6,491 bases of DNA from contig VRUF01000152.1 of the NCBI GenBank assembly GCA_019456245.1, positions 1 through 6,491 of the forward strand, given 5' to 3'. The notes beneath the pieces are model-generated. The model was not told the DNA's origin. It saw only the letters and a program-made list of their open reading frames with translations, and did no database searches. The DNA comes from Planctomycetota bacterium. GTDB lineage: Bacteria; Planctomycetota; Phycisphaerae; Sedimentisphaerales; Anaerohalosphaeraceae. The translations under genes and the position numbers were made by a program. Positions 1 through 5,051 of the stretch are shown here, piece by piece. Each line of letters begins with the position of its first letter. Position 1 is the stretch's first letter.

Positions 1-2
1 CG

Positions 3-62
3 AATCATGTCTGGACAATGGGCGAGCTGCTCAGATACAAGCCCAAAAACGGATACAGCTAA
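3..62 (+). CDS. C-terminal fragment of a probable transposase (5' part outside window)
   Basis: In frame 3 the window opens inside a reading frame that ends at TAA 60-62 and encodes 19 residues, NHVWTMGELLRYKPKNGYS. The pattern H-V-W-T-x-x-E-L-L resembles the tail of IS1-like DDE transposases, which often close with '...GITDHVWT..ELL..'. That comparison is from memory and rests on a very short stretch. The other two frames give less protein-like text. The neighbouring insertion sequences make a transposase plausible. A possible element end lies just downstream (about 66-80, ctggactaccacc), but only one end is visible, so it cannot be tested here. Confidence 0.4.
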   Translation, partial: NHVWTMGELLRYKPKNGYS

Positions 63-168
63 ACTGGACTACCACCGGGTTATTTAGTAAGTTATCTAAA
101 AACAATAACAGTATTATTGTATATAATCTTAATAAATTCAAGCTTATTATATGATTTTATTAAATTAT

Positions 169-191
169 TGAGACTTTTGCATATTTGTTAA
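169..191 (+). repeat. Left terminal inverted repeat of the 2.1-kb IS
   Basis: Bases 176-191 (TTTGCATATTTGTTAA) are the perfect 16-bp inverted partner of 2249-2264. The outer TGAGA (169-173) also matches the right end (TCTCA at 2269-2273) after a 2-base length difference. An inner 12-bp inverted pair follows at 216-227. Confidence 0.8.
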
Positions 192-201
192 TGCCCAAAA
201 C

Positions 202-220
202 CAAGTTTAAAAGAAACTTG
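202..220. repeat. Short hairpin next to the left IS end
   Basis: CAAGTTT (202-208) and AAACTTG (214-220) form a perfect 7-bp inverted repeat around a 5-base loop. The right arm overlaps a TTGACA hexamer at 218-223. The right IS end has the TTGACA part but not this hairpin, so it belongs to one end only. It could be a transposase-binding or regulatory site; nothing shows which. Confidence 0.4.
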
Positions 221-263
221 ACAAAATAAAAGCAGAAAAATTAAAAAATTCTGAGCTTTGCTC

Positions 264-292
264 TTGCATGGGAAGATTTTTATTGTTAAGAT
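264..292 (+). promoter_or_regulatory. Weak candidate promoter for the IS genes
   Basis: TTGCAT (264-269) and TAAGAT (287-292) are 17 bp apart and lie about 40 bp ahead of the first IS gene. The match is moderate at -10 (4 of 6) and poor at -35. A perfect TTGACA at 218-223 lies further upstream but has only a poor -10 (TTAAAA at 241). Either could drive the operon. Confidence 0.25.
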
Positions 293-332
293 ATCTGCAT
301 GCGTAATACACATTCAGATAGGAGGAAATAGC

Positions 333-638
333 ATGGACCTGCAGGAAGAAAAAATGAAGCTTGTCGAAAAGATCCAATCTTTAGATAACGTCATCAGAGG
401 CTCGATTTATGAAATGAAGCGATATTGTGGAAAGCCTAATTGTATATGCGCAAGGGCCAAGAAGCCCCACAAATCCCTGGCTCTGTCATTTAGCTATAAA
501 GGTAAGACGAAGTTGATACCAATCAAGAAAGAACAGATTCCGGGAATCAAAGCAAGAATGAACGACTACAAAGAATTGAAGGCAGCCATTGATGAATTAA
601 CCAGGATCAACGCCGAGTTGCTGCGAAGCGAACAATGA
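333..638 (+). CDS. DUF6788-like small Cys-rich IS companion protein
   Basis: This 101-residue protein starts at ATG 333, chosen because GGAGGA (321-326) sits 6 bases ahead. A longer reading from TTG 258 has no ribosome site and adds unconvincing residues. A central segment has C32-x4-C37-x-C39-x6-H46 in the context RYCGKPNCICARAKKPH, which could bind a metal such as zinc. The flanks (about 3-20 and 72-100) are charged and probably helical or coiled coil. Small proteins of this kind, named DUF6788 in my recollection, occur beside transposases. Its position inside the inverted repeats and 13 bases ahead of the HTH gene makes it an IS component. A role as DNA-binding accessory or regulator of transposition is inference; no catalytic motif is visible. 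The gene is intact, unlike the transposase behind it. Confidence 0.75.
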   Translation: MDLQEEKMKLVEKIQSLDNVIRGSIYEMKRYCGKPNCICARAKKPHKSLALSFSYKGKTKLIPIKKEQIPGIKARMNDYKELKAAIDELTRINAELLRSEQ

Positions 639-651
639 GGGGAAGTGGATC

Positions 652-1230
652 ATGGAGGATCGAGAAGTTGTGTATCAGGACGGTAACATCGAGGTCGTAA
701 AGCAGGATGAGTATTTAGAATTGAACTACAAAACACCCCATCTGATCCGGATAAAAGTCGGCGACAGGCAGGCCATGGATGATGAAGTGATCCGCATGCT
801 TAAGATGCGTAATCCAGAAGGACAGAAGTATTTTGTCCAGAAAGAAGTGGGAAAGATCATCGGGCTCTCGCGGCAGATGATCAACCGACGCTGGCAGGTG
901 TACAGGCAAGAGGGCCTGTTGGCGCTATTGGCCGGAGAGTGGGAGAAATCCAGGATCACACCGGCACTCTTAGACAGGCTGGCAGAGATCGTTGTGGAAA
1001 ATCCTTTCCTGTTCGAACATGAAATCAAAGAGCGTCTCCGGGAAGAGAATATCTGTACAGAGGTATCGGATGCCACGCTTTACAGCGCTTTGAAACAAAT
1101 GGACGGCAGGAAACTCATCATGCTCATGCGAGAGAAAGCCAGCAAGAGTGTGCCGGAAGCCTTTATGGAAGCAGGCTACATAATCGAAAGGTTGTTTGGA
1201 ATTATCGACGATCTGTTTATCAGTGCCTGA
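652..1230 (+). CDS. N-terminal HTH part of the IS transposase (separate frame from the catalytic part)
   Basis: The 192-residue product starts at ATG 652 behind a GAGGGG ribosome site (637-642), with 13 bases after the preceding stop. Two DNA-binding segments are visible: a helix-turn-helix at about residues 60-90 (context EVGKIIGLSRQMINRRWQVY) and a second HTH or winged-helix region at about 104-160 (ALLDRLAEIV...ATLYSALKQM). This tandem-HTH layout is what transposases use to recognise their inverted repeats. There is no DDE residue set. The sequence ends abruptly (IIDDLFISA) where the -1 frame continues with transposase-like sequence (VYQCLNRECRTKYF). It is therefore probably the front half of one original transposase of about 525 residues, separated by a frameshift mutation or joined by recoding. 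If expressed alone it could act as a DNA-binding inhibitor of transposition, which is inference. Confidence 0.75.
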   Translation: MEDREVVYQDGNIEVVKQDEYLELNYKTPHLIRIKVGDRQAMDDEVIRMLKMRNPEGQKYFVQKEVGKIIGLSRQMINRRWQVYRQEGLLALLAGEWEKSRITPALLDRLAEIVVENPFLFEHEIKERLREENICTEVSDATLYSALKQMDGRKLIMLMREKASKSVPEAFMEAGYIIERLFGIIDDLFISA

Positions 1231-1313
1231 ACCGGGAATGCAGGACAAAGTATTTCACTAGACCGCCTGATGGGATCGAACTGTATTCCCGGGTTCATCG
1301 GGAGGTAAAGAAG

Positions 1314-1805
1314 ATGACGCTCAGGTGGATTTTTCACCTGCGGGGCTCTTTAAGCGGTGTTCGAGATGAACTGAAAGAACATGGAATTCAGGTCGCTTTG
1401 ATTACAGTGCTCCGATGGCTAAAAAAAGCAGGGGAAGAATGCGTCAATGTTTTTAGCCTCTTTAGGCAGGAAGACTGGGAGCAGTCGCTCTGTATCGATG
1501 AGAAGTGGATCAAGGTACGGAATAAATGGTGTTACGTATTCACTGCCGTAGGAACCAAAGTAACGGACCTGCTGGCAGTGGAGCTGTTTTATCACAAAGA
1601 CAAACAGGCCATGAGGACTTTTCTCCGCCAGCTGAAAGCCCTTGGATTTCGTCCGGAATCGATAATCACGGATTTGCTTATGGGTTATGAGTCGGTTGTG
1701 AGAGAAGTGTTCCCGGATTGTCTTTATCTTCAGTGTGTTCTACATGCTGGCCGGGATGCCAAACGTATTGTCAGAAAAGCTCTGCCGGCTGAGGAAGATG
1801 AGTAG
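1314..1805 (+). pseudogene. DDE transposase, middle part with the two catalytic Asp residues; ends at an in-frame TAG
   Basis: From ATG 1314 this reads 163 residues. CIDEKW contains the first catalytic Asp (D62, codon 1497) and IITDLLMGY the second (D120, codon 1671), followed by a C-x2-H pair in LQCVLHAGRD, typical of DDE/RNase H-fold transposases such as the IS240-type or MULE-like groups. The same frame is open upstream to 1023 and, from about 1218, continues as credible protein: C1224-x4-C1239 and then FTRPPDGIELYSRVHREVKK directly into the ATG. So 1314 is unlikely to be the original start, and no ATG, GTG or TTG exists in that extension. GGGAGG (1300-1305) does lie 8 bases ahead of ATG 1314, so some internal starting is possible. 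TAG at 1803-1805 stops it before the catalytic Glu. It appears inactive alone. Confidence 0.75.
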
Positions 1806-2228
1806 TGGAAGAATAGGCTGACAAAGCGTATTAGGACGTTATTCAAAAGTAAAAATATCAAACAGGTTAAAAAGCGATATTTCAAGATCATGCAATTGAG
1901 GGAGCAAGCCCCTGCCGCGGTTTCAGGTGTTTTTAAAATGTTGCAGAAGTATTACCCCAAACTCTGTCTTTCGGTTCAACGAAAGGATATTCCCAAAACC
2001 ACCAATCCGGTTGAGGGAGCGATTGGAGAGTTTGAAGAACGATACCAGCTCACCAAAGGCTTCACTTCCTTCTATTATGCTCAGTTCTTCATCAAAGCCT
2101 ACCAAATCTACTACCGCCTCAGAAAGATAAGCTTTGGTCGCTTCCGAGGGAAAAGTCGTTTGGAGCTAAAGAGAAACCCGGTGGGCAAATTGAGTTTTGC
2201 CGACTTCCTGACGCCTACCTTCTGCTGA
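1806..2228 (+). pseudogene. DDE transposase, C-terminal part with the catalytic Glu, cut off by TAG 1803
   Basis: Immediately after the TAG the same frame stays open for 140 codons to TGA 2226-2228. The first 28 residues (WKNRLTKRIR...RYFKI) are basic and protein-like, followed by the first ATG at 1890. TTNPVEGAIGEFEERY holds the third acidic residue (Glu codon 2013-2015) in the T-T-N-P-x-E context familiar from DDE transposases. No good ribosome site precedes ATG 1890, so independent translation is unlikely. One base change (CAG to TAG would restore Gln, for example) explains the break. The stop codon lies 15 bases ahead of the inner 12-bp repeat at the right IS end. Confidence 0.75.
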
Positions 2229-2248
2229 TTTTGTCAAGTCTATAGTCT

Positions 2249-2273
2249 TTAACAAATATGCAAAGGTTTCTCA
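2249..2273 (-). repeat. Right terminal inverted repeat of the 2.1-kb IS
   Basis: TTAACAAATATGCAAA (2249-2264) is the exact reverse complement of 176-191, and TCTCA at 2269-2273 mirrors the outer TGAGA of the left end. The inner partner attttgtcaagt lies at 2228-2239, overlapping the last base of the transposase stop codon. Confidence 0.8.
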
Positions 2274-2304
2274 CAGAAACATGGTTTCTTTGAAAGAAAA
2301 ATTC

Positions 2305-2331
2305 TTGACAGCGTGGCCGAGGAGATATGAT
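2305..2331 (+). promoter_or_regulatory. Possible junction promoter into the IS256 transposase
   Basis: A perfect TTGACA (2305-2310) lies in the flanking DNA and TATGAT (2326-2331, 5 of 6) lies inside the IS256 left end. The spacing is 15 bp, shorter than the preferred 17, so strength is doubtful. Confidence 0.3.
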
Positions 2332-2358
2332 CCAATGTTGTGGATGAGGTAAAAAAAG
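2321..2358 (+). repeat. IS256 left inverted repeat
   Basis: It begins GGAGATAT, contains GTTGTGGATGA at 2337-2347 and ends in an A-tract. It pairs imperfectly with 3697-3730, with a 3-base insertion (GGT) before the A-tract. Confidence 0.8.
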
Positions 2359-2366
2359 AGTATATC
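2338..2366 (+). promoter_or_regulatory. Weak candidate internal promoter of the IS256 transposase
   Basis: TTGTGG (2338-2343) and TATATC (2361-2366) are separated by 17 bp. A transcript from it would start near 2373 and so would lack most of the left arm of the hairpin at 2358-2413. Matches to consensus are moderate (3 of 6 and 4 of 6). Confidence 0.3.
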
Positions 2367-2413
2367 CTTTGGTAAGGACTTTAAGAATAAATTACCAAAT
2401 GGAGGATATACTC
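2358..2413 (+). promoter_or_regulatory. Long stem-loop covering the transposase ribosome binding site
   Basis: GAGTATATCCTTTGGTAA (2358-2375) pairs fully with TTACCAAA (2392-2399) and GGATATACTC (2404-2413). This gives an 18-bp stem with a 4-base bulge (2400-2403) and a 16-base loop. The GGAGG ribosome site (2401-2405) lies in the bulge and adjoining pairs, and the stem ends one base before the GTG start at 2414. In RNA this should hinder ribosome access on transcripts that enter from outside. Such anti-readthrough hairpins are established for IS10 and IS50; applying the idea here is inference. Confidence 0.7.
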
Positions 2414-3667
2414 GTGAAAGATTGTACACCAAACATGAATCATAGTCCAGAAGAAAACAGTTGGTCTGTGCTTGAACAGATTGCCAGAGAAGGAGCTCGG
2501 CGACTGCTACAGCAAGCTTTGGAAAAGGAGGTGGAAGAATATCTGAAATTACACCAGAGCTTTCGAAATGAAGAAGCTCGACAAGCTGTGGTTCGTAATG
2601 GATACATGCCGGAGAGAGAGCTCGTCACAGGTATGGGGCCAATAAGTATCAGGCAATCCAGAGTGGATGACAGGCAGATCAGAAAAAATGATAAGGCAGA
2701 AAGGTTCAGCAGTAATATATTGCCACGGTATATGCGGCGGGTACCAAGCATTGATAATCTGATCCCGGTGCTTTATCTGAAGGGGGTATCTACAGGAGAT
2801 TTTTCTGAAGCCTTGGTTGCCATATTAGGTGAAGGAGTTAGAGGGTTATCAGCCACAAATATTGTACGGCTGAAGCAAAGTTGGGAGACTGACTATCATC
2901 AATGGTCCAAAAGAGAACTTGGAGATAAGGAGTATGTGTATTTGTGGGCAGATGGGATCTACGTTAATGTACGCCTTGAGGATGAACGAAGCTGCCTACT
3001 GGTGATTATGGGCGCTACAAGAGAGGGAAAGAAGGAACTAATTGCCGTGAGCGACGGGTTTCGTGAAAGTACGCTGAGTTGGAAAGAGATTCTATTGGAC
3101 CTTAAGCGCAGAGGCTTGAAGACGGCCGGTAAGCTGGCCATAGGAGATGGTGCTTTAGGGTTCTGGGCTGCTTTGGAAGAGGTGTATCCTGGGACTAAAA
3201 GGCAACGCTGCTGGGTTCACAAGACGGCAAATATTCTGGATAAGCTGCCAAAGCGTATTCAGGGAAAAGCCAAGTCTATGATCCATGATATGTACATGGC
3301 AGAGAGTAAGAAAATGGCTTTGCATGCCTACGAGCATTTTAACGAGACCTTTAAGGACAAATATCCGAAGGCGGTGAACTGTTTGATAAAAGATTTTGAT
3401 GATCTGTTCACCTTTTATGATTTTCCAGCAGTTCACTGGGGTCATATACGAACCACAAATCCGATTGAATCAACTTTTGCTACGGTTCGTCTGAGAACGA
3501 AACGAACTAAAGGATGTGGTTCCAGAATAGCAACACTTACGATGGTCTTTAAGCTTTGCCAGGAAGCTGAGAAGTCCTGGCAGCGCCTGAAGGGTTATAA
3601 GCTGATTCCTTTCGTTATGAAGGGTCGGGTTTTTGTTGATGGCGAATTGAAGAGGGAGGTAACATAA
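2414..3667 (+). CDS. IS256-family (Mutator-type) transposase
   Basis: The enzyme cuts and joins the IS ends using a DDE/RNase H-fold active site. I chose GTG 2414, giving 417 residues, because GGAGG (2401-2405) is 8 bases ahead. ATG 2399 and TTG 2369 are in frame, but they overlap or precede that ribosome site. The N-terminal 100 residues contain the usual DNA-binding region (RNGYMPERELVTGMGPISIRQSR). The catalytic residues are D180 (LWADGIYV), D245 (AIGDGALGFW) and E352 (TTNPIESTF). Their spacing of 65 and 107 residues matches the family, and C266-x2-H269 lies in RCWVHK. The length is normal and no break is seen, so it is probably functional. Translation may be held down by the hairpin over its ribosome site. 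The gene is the only one inside the element. Confidence 0.95.
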   Translation: MKDCTPNMNHSPEENSWSVLEQIAREGARRLLQQALEKEVEEYLKLHQSFRNEEARQAVVRNGYMPERELVTGMGPISIRQSRVDDRQIRKNDKAERFSSNILPRYMRRVPSIDNLIPVLYLKGVSTGDFSEALVAILGEGVRGLSATNIVRLKQSWETDYHQWSKRELGDKEYVYLWADGIYVNVRLEDERSCLLVIMGATREGKKELIAVSDGFRESTLSWKEILLDLKRRGLKTAGKLAIGDGALGFWAALEEVYPGTKRQRCWVHKTANILDKLPKRIQGKAKSMIHDMYMAESKKMALHAYEHFNETFKDKYPKAVNCLIKDFDDLFTFYDFPAVHWGHIRTTNPIESTFATVRLRTKRTKGCGSRIATLTMVFKLCQEAEKSWQRLKGYKLIPFVMKGRVFVDGELKREVT

Positions 3668-3696
3668 AGGAGTTTAGGGTCAATACCGGGGATGTG

Positions 3697-3730
3697 CTTT
3701 TTTTCATCCACAACTATTGACAATATCTCC
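3697..3730 (-). repeat. IS256 right inverted repeat
   Basis: Reverse-complemented, it reads GGAGATAT, then the shared GTTGTGGATGA, then an A-tract. It begins 29 bases after the transposase stop codon and carries an outward-facing TTGACA at 3717-3722. Confidence 0.8.
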
Positions 3731-3745
3731 GAGCGGGTTTAAACT
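3717..3745 (+). promoter_or_regulatory. Hybrid outward promoter: -35 in IS256 end, -10 in flanking DNA
   Basis: A perfect TTGACA (3717-3722) in the IS256 right end is followed after exactly 17 bp by TAAACT (3740-3745, 4 of 6) in host DNA. Transcription would start near 3752, about 50 bases ahead of the binding-protein gene. Outward hybrid promoters created by IS256 insertion are well known in staphylococci. That it works here is inference. Confidence 0.5.
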
Positions 3746-3761
3746 GAGTCAAATGAACCCG
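3734..3761. repeat. Inverted repeat upstream of the binding-protein gene
   Basis: CGGGTT (3734-3739) and AACCCG (3756-3761) are exact inverted partners around 16 bases. The pair spans the presumed -10 at 3740-3745. It may be an operator half-site pair or chance. Confidence 0.25.
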
Positions 3762-3802
3762 ATGTCTAAAAAGGCATTAAGAAAATCAGAAAGGAGACTC
3801 TC

Positions 3803-4813
3803 ATGAAAAAATCGAGCGTTTTTTTCACTATCTTTCTTGTTGTCGTTCTTTTGCTTCCTCTTACCGCGGTGTTTGGAGGAGGGAAAGGCGAGGAAGCCGA
3901 GGGTGACAGCAAGTATCCGAACCGGCCGATCCAATGGATCGTCCCATGGGGAGAGGATAACGAGTCCGTGGCTATGGGTCGGATTCTCGCCGATGAGATG
4001 GGAAAGATCCTAGGGGTTAATATCGTTGTCTCGGCCATGCCCGGAGGCTCCGGCTCCAAGGCACTCCACCACGTTCTCTCTAAGCCGTCTGATGGTTACA
4101 TACTTCTCGACGGCTGGGTTGCGCCGCTGATCTTCGTTGTTCTCAACCGACCGGACATCGGCTACACTCATGACGATTTCGAGCCGATCGGTCACATCGC
4201 CTTCATGCCGTTCACCCTTGTTGTACGCGAAGACGACGACCGCTTCGAGACATTGGACAAGTTCGTTGAGTACGGCCGCGCCAATCCCGGTAAGATGACC
4301 TTCAACGCAACGGGCGCCATCAGCGTTCCGCATGCCGTCATGGCCACCTTTCTCAAGAAGGCCGGTGTCGACGCAAAAGGTGTGCCCTATCCGGGTCTGG
4401 GTGCCGGAATCAAGGACTTCCTAGGTGGTACACTGGATTTCAGTATCGGTAACTTCTGGGTGATCAAAACCTATGGGAAAGAGACAAAGACCCTTTGTGT
4501 GTTTATGGATGAGCGTCATCCGTGGTTTCCGGATCTTCCGACAGCCAAGGAGCTCGGATACGATCCTGGCTTCGGCAATTCCGGCATGGGCTGGGACACT
4601 CTCATTGTGAAAAAGGGAACACCGGAGCCGATATTAAGGAAGCTTCGCGATGCCTACAAGCAGGCCGCCACGAACCCAGCCGTCATCAAGAGGCTGAGGG
4701 ACATGAACTTCTGGCTCAACTACAAGGATCCAGAGGAGGCCAAGCAGCTGTGGATCGACAGCTATAACAACCTCGAAGAGGGCGTAACCGTCCTTAAAGA
4801 AAAGACCCAGTAG
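3803..4813 (+). CDS. TctC/Bug-family tripartite tricarboxylate transporter substrate-binding protein
   Basis: The 336-residue protein starts at ATG 3803 behind AAGGAG (3791-3796, spacing 6). It has a signal peptide: KK, a hydrophobic core at about residues 7-21, and probable cleavage at VFG/GG near 25-26. No lipobox cysteine is present, so it is likely periplasmic and soluble. Mature landmarks fit the family: YPNRPIQWIVPW (38-49), MPGGSGS (79-85), DGYILLDG (97-104), PYPGLGAGIKDFLGGTLDF (near 200-217) and LPTAKELGYDPG. The usual Gly-rich ligand loop after the first strand (PFAAGGGTD-like) is replaced by PWGEDNES, so ligand preference may differ. Family members bind carboxylates and hand them to TctA/TctB, which are not in this window. 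The gene is preceded by the IS256 outward promoter and followed by a terminator-like hairpin, so it looks monocistronic. The ligand is unknown. Confidence 0.85.
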   Translation: MKKSSVFFTIFLVVVLLLPLTAVFGGGKGEEAEGDSKYPNRPIQWIVPWGEDNESVAMGRILADEMGKILGVNIVVSAMPGGSGSKALHHVLSKPSDGYILLDGWVAPLIFVVLNRPDIGYTHDDFEPIGHIAFMPFTLVVREDDDRFETLDKFVEYGRANPGKMTFNATGAISVPHAVMATFLKKAGVDAKGVPYPGLGAGIKDFLGGTLDFSIGNFWVIKTYGKETKTLCVFMDERHPWFPDLPTAKELGYDPGFGNSGMGWDTLIVKKGTPEPILRKLRDAYKQAATNPAVIKRLRDMNFWLNYKDPEEAKQLWIDSYNNLEEGVTVLKEKTQ

Positions 4814-4857
4814 AAAAGAGAGCCTTAACACAAAAGGTACTCATTTGGTAATCATAC

Positions 4858-4902
4858 CGTCCGTTCCCGTCTGGTCGATAAAGGATGGGGACGGACGTTT
4901 CT
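4858..4902 (+). terminator. Probable rho-independent terminator after the binding-protein gene
   Basis: CGTCCGTTCCC (4858-4868) pairs with GGGGACGGACG (4887-4897) in an 11-bp GC-rich stem with one T-G pair and an 18-base loop. TTTCT follows. The stem is strong, but the T-tract is short and the loop is large. It lies 44 bases after the stop codon. Confidence 0.6.
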
Positions 4903-5035
4903 ATCCGGGACGAGTATCCACGTAAGATTCAAAAAAGACGAAAAGTTAGCAGTAAGCTATTTGGGAATCTGCTTCGGGAATAGGTGTGAAGGGGGAGAAG
5001 CTCAGAGTGGTAGCTGCGTGACAATATTGATCTAA

Positions 5036-5051
5036 AAGGAGTCAGCCACTG
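5036..5051 (+). promoter_or_regulatory. Ribosome binding site that points to a CTG start
   Basis: AAGGAG (5036-5041) lies 7 bases ahead of CTG 5049-5051, which is in frame with the PP-loop protein. The frame is closed by TGA at 5028-5030, and no ATG, GTG or TTG occurs in frame before ATG 5136, which itself has no ribosome site. Confidence 0.55.

Larger units (their letters stand above)
169..2273 (+). mobile_element. Insertion sequence with DUF6788-like companion and broken DDE transposase (family not assigned)
   Basis: The left end reads TGAGAC-TTTTGCATATTTGTTAA and the right end, reverse-complemented, reads TGAGAAACC-TTTGCATATTTGTTAA. The 16-bp core at 176-191 is perfectly repeated in inverted orientation at 2249-2264. 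A second inverted pair, acttgacaaaat at 216-227 and attttgtcaagt at 2228-2239, lies just inside. Everything between is transposition-related: a small Cys-rich protein, an HTH protein and a DDE catalytic domain, all on +. The length is about 2.1 kb. I see no target-site duplication flanking the ends. The transposase is interrupted by a frame change near 1200-1230 and a TAG at 1803, so the copy is probably not autonomous. I cannot place it in a named IS family with confidence. The exact outer bases of the ends are uncertain by a few nucleotides. Confidence 0.8.
2321..3730 (+). mobile_element. IS256-family insertion sequence, apparently intact
   Basis: An element of about 1410 bp has imperfect inverted repeats of about 34-38 bp at 2321-2358 and 3697-3730. 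Both ends begin GGAGATAT and share an exact 11-mer, GTTGTGGATGA (2337-2347 and, reversed, 3704-3714), followed by an A-tract. The single gene is a full-length Mutator/IS256-type transposase with D-D-E present. The size is normal for the family. The 8-bp flanks (tggccga-type on the left, gagcgggt on the right) do not match, so I see no target duplication. This suggests a later deletion or recombination at one side. The element lies only 47 bp from the right end of the preceding IS. Confidence 0.9.

Noticed and set aside
102..127. AT-only hairpin (ACAATAA / TTATTGT) followed by TATAAT
   Set aside because: The stem is 7 bp of A-T rich pairs with no T-tract, and the TATAAT at 122-127 has no -35 at a suitable distance. 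It is expected by chance in such AT-rich DNA.
258..332. Extension of the DUF6788-like gene to TTG 258
   Set aside because: There is no ribosome site before 258, whereas ATG 333 has GGAGGA at good spacing. The extra residues do not look like the family.
2276..2288. GAAAC-ATG-GTTTC inverted repeat between the two IS elements
   Set aside because: The 5-bp arms in a short AT-rich gap are too small to mean anything alone.
4903..5035. Possible riboswitch or promoter between the terminator and the PP-loop gene
   Set aside because: I could not find a convincing -35/-10 pair or a known aptamer pattern; only the ribosome site at 5036 is supported.
4991..5040. tRNA-like stretch (GGGGGAGAAGCTCAGAGTGG...)
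   Set aside because: It resembles an acceptor/D-arm start, but the D-stem does not close and no T-arm (GGTTCRA) or matching acceptor 3' strand follows.
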